Translations under genes and position numbers: made by a program
The notes under the pieces: model-generated
Told to the model about the DNA's origin: nothing
What the model saw: only the letters and a program-made list of their open reading frames with translations
The model's database searches: none
In this document: positions 42,396 through 50,359 of the stretch, piece by piece
How the letters are laid out: each line of letters begins with the position of its first letter
Position numbering within the stretch: position 1 is the stretch's first letter
DNA from: Clostridia bacterium
GTDB lineage: Bacteria > Bacillota_A > Clostridia > Oscillospirales > CAG-272
Assembly (NCBI GenBank): GCA_017445115.1
Contig: JAFSUU010000019.1
Span: 62,001 to 126,000, forward strand
Length of the DNA: 64,000 nucleotides
Direction of reading: 5' to 3'

Positions 42396-45300
42396 ATGTA
42401 CTTAAAAACGCTGGAACTTCACGGATTCAAATCTTTTCCCGAAAAGACCGTGTTACATTTCAACGCCGGAGCTACGGTCATTGTCGGTCCTAACGGCAGC
42501 GGCAAGTCAAATATCACCGACGCTATGCGCTGGGTGCTTGGAGAACTGTCGTCAAAGAATATCCGCGGCTCCAAAATGGAAGATGTTATATTTATCGGCG
42601 CGGACGGATTCCGTCCGATGGGCTTTGCAGAGGTTTCCGTTACGTTTGACGATTCGGAACAGCCGCGAAGACTCAACAGCCCGTACGAAGAGATAACGGT
42701 TACAAGAAGATATTACAGAGCAGGCGAGAGCGAATACTTTATAAACAGAAAGCCTTGCCGTCTTAAGGATATATACGAGCTTTTTATGAACACCGGTATC
42801 GGCAGAGAAGGCTATTCTATCGTCGGTCAGGGCAAGATCGCGGAGATCATTTCGAAGAAAAGCGATGAGCGGCGCGGCATTTTTGAGGAGACCGCCGGAA
42901 TATCAAAATTCAGATATAAAAAGCAGGAATCTCAGAAGAAGCTTGCCGAAACCGAAGCGAATATGGTCCGTCTTACGGATATATTCACCGAGATAGAATC
43001 AAGGATCGGTCCTTTAGAGAGAGATGCGAAGAAGGCAAGACGTTATCTTGAACTTTTCGGTGAGAAAAAGTCGCTCGACGTTTCGATGTGGCTTTACGAT
43101 ATGAACAAGCTCAAAGCTGATATCGAAAAGACAGGTGCCGACTGCAAGATGTCGGAGCACGAGCTTGAGATTGCCGACGACACCAAGACTCAGTTTGAAG
43201 CTCAGAGCGAGAGATTGTACGACGCTTCGCGCGAGAACAAAGAGAAGAGTCAGAAGCTTTACGAAGAGATACAGGAATTGACGTCCTCGCTTCATAACAT
43301 TGAGAATGAGTACAACGTCCTTGAAAATGACGTCGGACACTCCGAGGCGCAAATTGAATCAAAACGTCAGGAGATATCGGCTACCGCCGGAAAAATAGAC
43401 GCTGAAACAGAAAAGCTCTCGTCTTTTGAAGCTTCTCTCGATGAAGCAAAGAAACTGTTTACCGGGTGCGAAACAAAAATGTTTGATCTTTATGCTTCAC
43501 GCGAAAGCAAGATCGAACGGAAGAAAGCAGGAGAAGAGCGTATAGCAAGTCTCCTCGAAACACTTAAATCTCATGAGGAAAATATTTCAGATCTTACCGT
43601 TCGTCTCGGCGTTCTGAAAACGAATATAGAGAACAGTGAAAAGCGTAAGGAAGCAATTACCTTCGAGATAGAACGTCACAAAACGGAACTTGAATCGATG
43701 ACCAAGTCGTCGGATGAAGCAAAGTCTTCGACCGAGCAGTACGATAAAACTCTGACCGAAGACGCCGCAAACGTTGCAAAGCTCACTGAGGACGAAGCTG
43801 ACGCGAGGTCAAAGTGCGACGAGATCAGACGGCTTATCGGCGACTTTTCATCAAGCATAGGCGCTCTTGAAAGCCGTATCGGCGCTCTTAAGAGAATGTC
43901 CGAGAATTTCGACGGATATAACAACAGCGTCAAGTACGTTATGTCGGAGTCGAACGAGGGAAGACTTGACGGTATTGAGGGACCGGTCTCGCATCTCATC
44001 ACAGTCAAGGACAAATACATTATTGCTGTCGAAACCGCGCTCGGCGCAAATTTGCAGAACATCATCGTAAAAGACGAGAAGACCGCAAAATCTGCTATGT
44101 ACTCTTTGAAGAGAGCCGGCGCCGGAAGAGCGACCTTCTATCCCATTTCAACTATGAAAGCGCAGAATCCGACAGCTGAAGTTGAAGCGGCTTCTTCTTA
44201 TGAAGGATTTGTCGGATATGCCGACACTCTTGTAAAATACGATAAAAAGTATGAGGGTATAATCAAATACCTGCTCGCTCGTATCCCGGTGTTCGATGAC
44301 ATTGATCATGCGTCGGCTATGGCAAGAGATCAGCACTGGCGCGTCAGAGCCGTTACAATGGACGGACAGCAGGTCAACGCCGGCGGTTCATTTACTGGCG
44401 GTTCGGTCCGCCATGACAGCGGAGTCCTTTCGAGAAATTCTCATATCGAGAAACTTACGTCCGATAAAAATGAGCTTGAGTCCGAACTCAAAGAAGCAGA
44501 AGAGAAGCTTGCGCAGGCTGAAGCTGAACGAGCTGAAATAGCATCGAAGATCTCGTCGATCAATGAAAAGATCAGTATAACCGAGACTCTGATGCGCGCC
44601 GAACGCGCAGTATACGATGAGGAGAGTGCAAAGATCGAGGTCAAGCGTTCTCTTATCGCAGATCTTGAACGGGACGCTGCGAATATCGGAGAACTGTCAA
44701 AGCAGGGTGAAGCGGATATTGCTTCTCTCGAATCCGAACTGTCGGTCGAGAAGAGCAAGGCGGACGAGATAGCGTCTGAGCGCTTTAACGAAGATATCGC
44801 GATGAATACTCTCTCCGAAGAAATAGACGCAGACACCGCGTCTCTTACCGAGATACAGGTATCTATGACCGAGTACCGCAAAGACGCGGAATCAGTTGAG
44901 GCGCTCCTTAATGACTGTAAAAACAATATTGCGGAGCTGAATTCTTCCGTTGAAGAAAAAACTAAAGAGATCGAAGAGCTGACAAACAAGATATCTGCCA
45001 CGTCGGAACTTATAGAACAGAAAAAAGCCGAAGCTTCATCCGTAAAGGACAGGCTGTCCAAAGCTGAAGCCGATCGCGTTACTCTTGAAGAAGGCGGACT
45101 TGACTATGAGCGCCGATTGAATGATATTCGGCATAAGCTCGACGAGATCAGCTCGAAGAAAGAGATCCTTTTCGTCGCTCACACAAAGAACGTCAGCAAG
45201 CTTGAGTCTTTGAACACCGAAGCCGAAAAGATGAATGCGCGTCTGTGGGATGAGTATGAGTTGAATGAAGCATCCGCTTCTGTTCTTGATCTTCCCGAGA

Positions 45301-46001
45301 TCACGAAAGAGAACAGACCGGAACTTTACAAGAGGCTTTCCGAACTTAAGAGTTCTATCAAATCTCTCGGTCACGTCAATCCGGAAGCGATCGACGAATA
45401 TGCCGAGCAGAAAGAACGTTATGACAATCTCGGAACGCAGCTCAAAGATCTTAATTCTTCAAAAATAGAACTTGAGAAGATCATTTCATCGATCGAGAGC
45501 GAGATGAAAGTGATGTTCGTCAAGACTTTTGAAGAGGTCAACGAGAATTTCAAGCAAGTGTTCAGAGAGCTGTTCGGCGGCGGCACTGCGCACCTTTCGC
45601 TTACCGACCCCGATAACGTTCTGACGTCCGGGATTGAGATCTCGGCGGCGCCTCCCGGAAAGATGATCAAGAATCTGTCGCTGCTTTCCGGCGGTGAACA
45701 GTCGTTTGTCGCCATCGCGCTTATATTTGCACTTATCAAGGTCAATCCGTCCCCGTTCTGTATTTTCGACGAGATCGAGGCGGCGCTTGACGAGGTCAAC
45801 GTGACTCGCGTTGCGAACTACGTCAAAAGATACTCCAAAGAGCTTCAGATGATACTTATTTCACACAGACGCGGCCTTATGGAAGTTGCGGATACACTGT
45901 ACGGAGTAACAATGCCGAGACGCGGTATTTCAAAAGTATTCGTCCTAGACGTTGACAGCGTTTCCGAAAAGACGATGACGGACAACGCGTTTGTAGAATA
46001 A
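42396..46001 (+). CDS. smc: Chromosome segregation protein SMC
   Basis: 1201 residues, full-length SMC. Walker A GPNGSGKS (31-38) is N-terminal; coiled coil runs from about 165 to 500; a hinge spans about 520-680, ending in NAGGSFTGGSVRH; the second coil runs to about 1030; the C-terminal head has LSLLSGGEQSF and Walker B FCIFDEIEAALDEVN. With ScpAB it forms the bacterial condensin that organises replicated chromosomes. The ScpAB genes are not in the window. ACGGAGA precedes the ATG. A promoter in the upstream gene lets it be expressed with ftsY independently of rnc. Confidence 0.97.
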   Translation: MYLKTLELHGFKSFPEKTVLHFNAGATVIVGPNGSGKSNITDAMRWVLGELSSKNIRGSKMEDVIFIGADGFRPMGFAEVSVTFDDSEQPRRLNSPYEEITVTRRYYRAGESEYFINRKPCRLKDIYELFMNTGIGREGYSIVGQGKIAEIISKKSDERRGIFEETAGISKFRYKKQESQKKLAETEANMVRLTDIFTEIESRIGPLERDAKKARRYLELFGEKKSLDVSMWLYDMNKLKADIEKTGADCKMSEHELEIADDTKTQFEAQSERLYDASRENKEKSQKLYEEIQELTSSLHNIENEYNVLENDVGHSEAQIESKRQEISATAGKIDAETEKLSSFEASLDEAKKLFTGCETKMFDLYASRESKIERKKAGEERIASLLETLKSHEENISDLTVRLGVLKTNIENSEKRKEAITFEIERHKTELESMTKSSDEAKSSTEQYDKTLTEDAANVAKLTEDEADARSKCDEIRRLIGDFSSSIGALESRIGALKRMSENFDGYNNSVKYVMSESNEGRLDGIEGPVSHLITVKDKYIIAVETALGANLQNIIVKDEKTAKSAMYSLKRAGAGRATFYPISTMKAQNPTAEVEAASSYEGFVGYADTLVKYDKKYEGIIKYLLARIPVFDDIDHASAMARDQHWRVRAVTMDGQQVNAGGSFTGGSVRHDSGVLSRNSHIEKLTSDKNELESELKEAEEKLAQAEAERAEIASKISSINEKISITETLMRAERAVYDEESAKIEVKRSLIADLERDAANIGELSKQGEADIASLESELSVEKSKADEIASERFNEDIAMNTLSEEIDADTASLTEIQVSMTEYRKDAESVEALLNDCKNNIAELNSSVEEKTKEIEELTNKISATSELIEQKKAEASSVKDRLSKAEADRVTLEEGGLDYERRLNDIRHKLDEISSKKEILFVAHTKNVSKLESLNTEAEKMNARLWDEYELNEASASVLDLPEITKENRPELYKRLSELKSSIKSLGHVNPEAIDEYAEQKERYDNLGTQLKDLNSSKIELEKIISSIESEMKVMFVKTFEEVNENFKQVFRELFGGGTAHLSLTDPDNVLTSGIEISAAPPGKMIKNLSLLSGGEQSFVAIALIFALIKVNPSPFCIFDEIEAALDEVNVTRVANYVKRYSKELQMILISHRRGLMEVADTLYGVTMPRRGISKVFVLDVDSVSEKTMTDNAFVE

Positions 46002-46029
46002 CCGAATCATATTAACAGTTGAGGTCAAA

Positions 46030-46935
46030 ATGGGATTTTTTGAAAAACTAAAAGCCGGTCTTTCCAAAACAAAAAATGCGGTCATGGGAAAGATCGACGG
46101 GCTGCTCAAAAGCTTTGTCAAAGTCGACGAGGATCTTCTCGACGAACTTGAGGAAATATTGTACTGCTCCGATATGGGAGCCGAGACCACCGAGGAGGTA
46201 ATTTCCGAGCTTCGCGACAGGATCAAGGACGGAAGACTGAAAGATCCTGAAGACGTTAAATCGGCGCTTAAGGAGATACTTCGCTCTATGGTGGGCGACG
46301 CCGAAGTTCTTGACCTTTCTACAACTCCTGCCGTCATACTTGTTATAGGTGTAAACGGAGTCGGAAAGACGACCACTATCGGCAAGATATCCGCAAAGCT
46401 GAAAGCTGACGGCAAAAAGGTCGTTGTTGCGGCTGCCGATACTTTCAGAGCCGCTGCGATCGATCAGCTTTCCGTGTGGACCGACAGAGCGGGCGTTGAG
46501 CTTATCAGACAGAACGAGGGTAGCGATCCCGCGGCTGTTGTCTTTGATGCCTGCGCCGCGGCACGAAAGAGATCCGCTGACGTTCTTATCGTCGACACTG
46601 CCGGAAGACTTCACAACAAAAAGAATCTTATGGACGAGCTTGCGAAGATCAACAGAGTCATTCGCCGGGAGCTTCCCGATTCGTCGGTGGAAACCCTGCT
46701 TGTCCTTGATGCTACGACCGGTCAGAATGCGGTGAATCAGGCGAAAGAGTTCAAGAACGCCGCTGACATCACCGGACTTGTGCTTACGAAACTTGACGGT
46801 ACTGCAAAGGGCGGAGCCGTCTTCTCGATCAAAGGAGTGCTTGATATCCCGGTGAAATTCATCGGAGTCGGTGAACAGATCGACGATATGCAGCCCTTTG
46901 ATCCCGATATGTTTGTTTCAGCACTGATAGATTGA
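46030..46935 (+). CDS. ftsY: Signal recognition particle receptor FtsY
   Basis: 301 residues, containing only the N and G domains. GTPase motifs are GVNGVGKTTT (107-116), AADTFRAAA, VDTAGRLHNK and LTKLDGTAKGG. The acidic A domain of the E. coli protein is absent, as is normal for short Gram-positive forms; the N-terminal amphipathic helix (FFEKLKAGLSKTK) likely docks to the membrane. It works with Ffh in co-translational targeting. It lies 28 nt after smc with GAGG upstream, the usual order. Confidence 0.96.
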   Translation: MGFFEKLKAGLSKTKNAVMGKIDGLLKSFVKVDEDLLDELEEILYCSDMGAETTEEVISELRDRIKDGRLKDPEDVKSALKEILRSMVGDAEVLDLSTTPAVILVIGVNGVGKTTTIGKISAKLKADGKKVVVAAADTFRAAAIDQLSVWTDRAGVELIRQNEGSDPAAVVFDACAAARKRSADVLIVDTAGRLHNKKNLMDELAKINRVIRRELPDSSVETLLVLDATTGQNAVNQAKEFKNAADITGLVLTKLDGTAKGGAVFSIKGVLDIPVKFIGVGEQIDDMQPFDPDMFVSALID

Positions 46936-46945
46936 GGGATGATTT

Positions 46946-47617
46946 ATGTATAAAATAGTTCTTTCGTCAAGAAACAAAAATAAAATTGTCGAACTTCGCG
47001 AAATGTTTTCCGCTATAAGCGATAAAGTCGAGATAATCTCTCTCGACGACGCCGGGATATCCGGCGACGCGCTTGAAGACGGCTCGAGCTACGAAGAAAA
47101 TTCGGCAATTAAATCAATAATTCCCGCTTCGTACGGATATATAGGCGCAGCGGACGATTCCGGGCTTTCGGTCGACTCGCTTGACGGCGCTCCGGGCATA
47201 TATTCCGCGCGCTATGCAGGCGAAGCAGTCACTTATAAGGACAACAACGATAAGCTCTTAAAAACGCTTGAGAACGAGGATAACAGAGCCGCCAAATTCG
47301 TTTGCGTTATGACTCTTGCAGTTCCGGACGAGATAGATATCGACATTCCGCCTGAACTCATCGACCGCGAGCTCTCCGCTTTCGCATCTGACAGATGCGG
47401 AAAGGACGTGACGATGATTTCGGTACGCGGAGAGTGTCCCGGCGTCATATTGAAAGAGACAAGAGGAAAAGAGGGCTTTGGATACGATCCGTTGTTCTAC
47501 TATGAGCCTCTAGGCAAAACGTTCGCCGAGCTTTCACATGAGGAAAAGAACGCGGTGAGCCACCGCGGGAGAGCTGTTGCGGCATTTATTGACGTTTTGA
47601 AACAGATTTTCGGTTGA
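46946..47617 (+). CDS. rdgB: Non-canonical purine NTP pyrophosphatase (XTP/dITP)
   Basis: 223 residues, Ham1/RdgB family. VLSSRNKNKIVELREMF, AADDSGLSVDSLDGAPGIYSA and KEGFGYDPLFYYEPLGKTFAEL are diagnostic, and the final SHRGRAV fits. It hydrolyses ITP, XTP and dITP to keep them out of nucleic acids. It is slightly longer than the usual 195-200 residues because of an insertion around residues 125-165 (IDIDIPPELIDRELSAF). It lies 10 nt after ftsY. Confidence 0.94.
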   Translation: MYKIVLSSRNKNKIVELREMFSAISDKVEIISLDDAGISGDALEDGSSYEENSAIKSIIPASYGYIGAADDSGLSVDSLDGAPGIYSARYAGEAVTYKDNNDKLLKTLENEDNRAAKFVCVMTLAVPDEIDIDIPPELIDRELSAFASDRCGKDVTMISVRGECPGVILKETRGKEGFGYDPLFYYEPLGKTFAELSHEEKNAVSHRGRAVAAFIDVLKQIFG

Positions 47618-47629
47618 AAGGGTAACTGT

Positions 47630-47917
47630 ATGCTTACAAGTAAACAGAGAGCATATCTTCGCTCTTTATCTAACGGACTTGATACTATCTTTCAGATCGG
47701 GAAAGGCGGTGTCTCGGACGAAATATGCCGCGGTATCGATGCCGCTCTCGAAGCGAGAGAGCTGATAAAAGCCCGCGTTCTTCCGAATTCCGATTTTACG
47801 TCCCGCGAAGCCGCCGATACTATAGCTGAAGCTGTAGGCGCGGACGTGGTTGCCGTTATCGGAACAAAGTTCGTTTTGTATAAAGAATCCAAAGAGAACA
47901 AAAAGATCGAATTATGA
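47630..47917 (+). CDS. yhbY: Ribosome assembly RNA-binding protein YhbY
   Basis: 95 residues, single CRM domain: LTSKQRAYLRSLSNGLDTIFQIGKGG with the conserved GKGG loop and VVAVIGTKFVLYKES at the end. It acts in 50S assembly. AAAGGG precedes its start, and the end overlaps yqeK by 4 nt. In many Firmicutes yhbY is followed by nadD then yqeK; nadD is missing here. Confidence 0.92.
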   Translation: MLTSKQRAYLRSLSNGLDTIFQIGKGGVSDEICRGIDAALEARELIKARVLPNSDFTSREAADTIAEAVGADVVAVIGTKFVLYKESKENKKIEL

Positions 47918-48549
47918 GCGACTTTATAATATCCGAAGATATGCTTGATCTCTTGCGGGAAAAAGTGAAAGGGTATATGAACGAAAAGCGCTACGTTCAC
48001 ACCCTTGGAGTTGAAGACGCTTGCCGCAGGATCGGGGAGCTTTTGCTTCCGGACGAGGTTAATAAGCTGCGGGCGGCGGCGCTGCTTCATGATATTACTA
48101 AAACTCTCAGTTCAGATGAACAACTGAAATTGTGTTCCGAGTTCGGAATTGAATACGGAGAGACCGGATTGTCGTCTCCCGGTCTTTTGCACGGACACAC
48201 CGCAAGTGAACTGATAAAACGTGATTTTCCCGAATTTGCGGATGACAAGATCGTATCCGCTGTAAAGTGGCATACAACGGGCAGAAGCGGGATGACGTTA
48301 TTTGACGGTATCTTGGATCTTGCCGACTATATCGAAGACAACAGAACTTATGAAGGCAGTTCGGATCTTCGAAGCTTATTCTGGGATTCTGTAAACAACG
48401 GCGAGTCAGTTTACACAGCCTATTTGAAAACGATGGTCAAAGCGCTTGGGATAACAATGTCTTTTCTCATCAAATACGATGATCCAATCGATGTCAACAC
48501 AGTTGAAGCAAGAAATTACTATTTGAAATTATTGTCAGGAGAGATCTGA
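47914..48549 (+). CDS. yqeK: HD-domain diadenosine tetraphosphatase YqeK
   Basis: 211 residues. HD-domain metal ligands: RYVHTLGVED (His29), LLHDITK (His59, Asp60), LLHGHTASEL, VKWHTTG and ILDLADYIED. YqeK proteins hydrolyse Ap4A symmetrically and are involved in stress-alarmone removal. It overlaps yhbY (ATGA) and shares one base with the LCP gene start. The C-terminal third is less conserved. Confidence 0.9.
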   Translation: MSDFIISEDMLDLLREKVKGYMNEKRYVHTLGVEDACRRIGELLLPDEVNKLRAAALLHDITKTLSSDEQLKLCSEFGIEYGETGLSSPGLLHGHTASELIKRDFPEFADDKIVSAVKWHTTGRSGMTLFDGILDLADYIEDNRTYEGSSDLRSLFWDSVNNGESVYTAYLKTMVKALGITMSFLIKYDDPIDVNTVEARNYYLKLLSGEI

Positions 48550-49913
48550 TGAACAACAATATCGTAATCTGCCCTCATTGCAGAAAAAAATTGAAGATCG
48601 TGGATAATGAACGCGAGTTTATCTGTCCTTATTGCGAGAAACCTTTCATACTGAAAGGAGACGTTCCCGCTCAGGAAAGAACAAATAGCGCCGAGAGCAC
48701 AAGCGTTAACAGGAATACAAAGAAAAAGAAGAAGTCGCTCGTTCCGTTTTTTGCGATACTCGGAATTATTGCGGTCTTGCTTGTTCTCGCTTTCGTATTC
48801 AAACATCAGATCATCAATCTGTTCACTACACCCGAGGGACATCCGACAGACGAACCGAAGCCGTGGGATTCCGCGGAGACTGAATCAAGCGATCCTGTTG
48901 ATACCGTAGAAGTACCCGATGATCCCGGCGACAGAGTATACAACCTTTTGATATGCGGACAGGACAAAGTGTCGGGACTTACCGACGTGAATCTTCTGAT
49001 TAGCTTTAACGTGACTCAGCTCTCAATGTCTGTTATGCAGATCCCGCGAGACACAAATATGACTCACGACGGATACTGGTATGACAGAGCAAACGGTGTT
49101 TTCGGCTGTTATGGCGCGAATAAGTGGGATTCCGACAACTCGTATATCCAGAGTGTTCTCGACAAATATGATGAAAACACCGAGTCCGATCTTCGCGGTA
49201 TCGCGGGCTTTGCGGCGCTTCTCGAGCAGAACCTGTGCGTTAAGATCCACTATTACGCTGTAATGGATCTGTCGGGATTCAGGAACATAGTCGACGCGCT
49301 CGGCGGAGTGTATATGAATGTTCCGTTCGACCTCAACTATGACGACGATATGCAGGATCTCCACATACACATAAATCAGGGGTATCAGCTTCTTGACGGA
49401 GATTCATCGGAGGGTATCGTAAGGTACAGATCCGGTTACGCTCTCGCGGACATCGCGCGCGGAAACGTTCAGAAGATGTTTATGGCGTCTCTGATAAAGA
49501 CTTTGAAGGACAATGTAAGTATTTTCAACGCCGACAAAATAATCAAAGTCTGCGGCATTATCGCCGATAACCTCGTAACCAATATGACAACGAGCGATAT
49601 GATATATTTTGCGAACAACGCAATGATGCTCGATATGTCAAACGTTACGTTTATGACGGCACCGGTCGGAGGCTTTTACAGCTCCGAGACAGGTACGTGG
49701 TATACCTGCATCAACAAGGCGGCTACTCTTGAGCTTATCAATGAATACTTCAACATCTACAAAGATCCGGTAACAGAAGAAGAATTTGACGCAAATAAAG
49801 TGTTCTACCTCGACTCCGAGTGGTACAGCGGACCTTCTTCAATGGTACCGAAGTATATTTACAGCGCGTCTGAGATGACTGACAGCGGGTTCAGCCCTGT
49901 TGTCGGATATTAA
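48549..49913 (+). CDS. LCP-family protein with N-terminal zinc ribbon
   Basis: 454 residues. An N-terminal zinc ribbon (CPHC at 8-11, CPYC at 26-29) is cytoplasmic, followed by a Lys-rich stretch, one membrane helix (about 64-84) and an extracellular LytR-CpsA-Psr domain starting near 125. LCP motifs are YNLLICGQDK, MQIPRDTNM, YYAVMDLSGFRNIVDALGG and IVRYRSGYALADIARGNVQ. LCP enzymes attach teichoic acids or capsules to peptidoglycan. The usual RTDT after GSD reads LTDV here, so one phosphate-binding Arg is missing and activity may be altered. It overlaps yqeK by 1 nt. Confidence 0.82.
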   Translation: MNNNIVICPHCRKKLKIVDNEREFICPYCEKPFILKGDVPAQERTNSAESTSVNRNTKKKKKSLVPFFAILGIIAVLLVLAFVFKHQIINLFTTPEGHPTDEPKPWDSAETESSDPVDTVEVPDDPGDRVYNLLICGQDKVSGLTDVNLLISFNVTQLSMSVMQIPRDTNMTHDGYWYDRANGVFGCYGANKWDSDNSYIQSVLDKYDENTESDLRGIAGFAALLEQNLCVKIHYYAVMDLSGFRNIVDALGGVYMNVPFDLNYDDDMQDLHIHINQGYQLLDGDSSEGIVRYRSGYALADIARGNVQKMFMASLIKTLKDNVSIFNADKIIKVCGIIADNLVTNMTTSDMIYFANNAMMLDMSNVTFMTAPVGGFYSSETGTWYTCINKAATLELINEYFNIYKDPVTEEEFDANKVFYLDSEWYSGPSSMVPKYIYSASEMTDSGFSPVVGY

Positions 49914-49935
49914 GACGCAAGCGGAAAGGATTATT

Positions 49936-50340
49936 ATGAATAACGGAACCGAAAACAAAGAATTGAAAATAGAAAACAAGGAATCTCCGTTAAAGATCGC
50001 GGAGTTTATAGTTTCCGTGCTCGATACGAAGAAAGCGAGAAACATCAAGCTTCTTCACGTTGAGAAACAGACGGTGATCGCTGACTACTTTATTATTTGC
50101 TCCGGTACTTCGCGTACGCAGGTCAAATCTCTTGCCGACGAGGTTGAGTACAAAATGTCAGGCGAAGGCATCGAGCCGCTCCATATCGAAGGCGGACGCG
50201 GCGACAGCTGGATCCTGCTTGACTACGGCGCGGTGATCGTTCACGTCTTCGGAAGCGATGCGAGAGATTTTTACGATCTTGAAAAGCTTTACGACGAGAC
50301 GACAGAGCAGGATATAAGCACTCTTATCACGGAAGACTGA
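49936..50340 (+). CDS. rsfS: Ribosome silencing factor RsfS
   Basis: 134 residues. IVSVLDTKKARNIKLLHV, ADYFIICSGTS, SWILLDYGAVIVHVF and RDFYDLEKLY are the RsfS/Iojap consensus. It binds L14 and blocks subunit joining in starvation. ATG 49936 with GGAAAGGA upstream is chosen over a TTG at 49900 inside the LCP gene. An extra 25-residue polar N-terminus (NNGTENKELKIENKE) precedes the conserved domain. Confidence 0.94.
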   Translation: MNNGTENKELKIENKESPLKIAEFIVSVLDTKKARNIKLLHVEKQTVIADYFIICSGTSRTQVKSLADEVEYKMSGEGIEPLHIEGGRGDSWILLDYGAVIVHVFGSDARDFYDLEKLYDETTEQDISTLITED

Positions 50341-50359
50341 TCAAAACAGGAGTATTGCT

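Noticed and set aside
50341..50359. T-box leader for leuS (also considered for argS at 55847-55859)
   Set aside because: The gaps are only 13 to 19 nt, far too short for a T-box.
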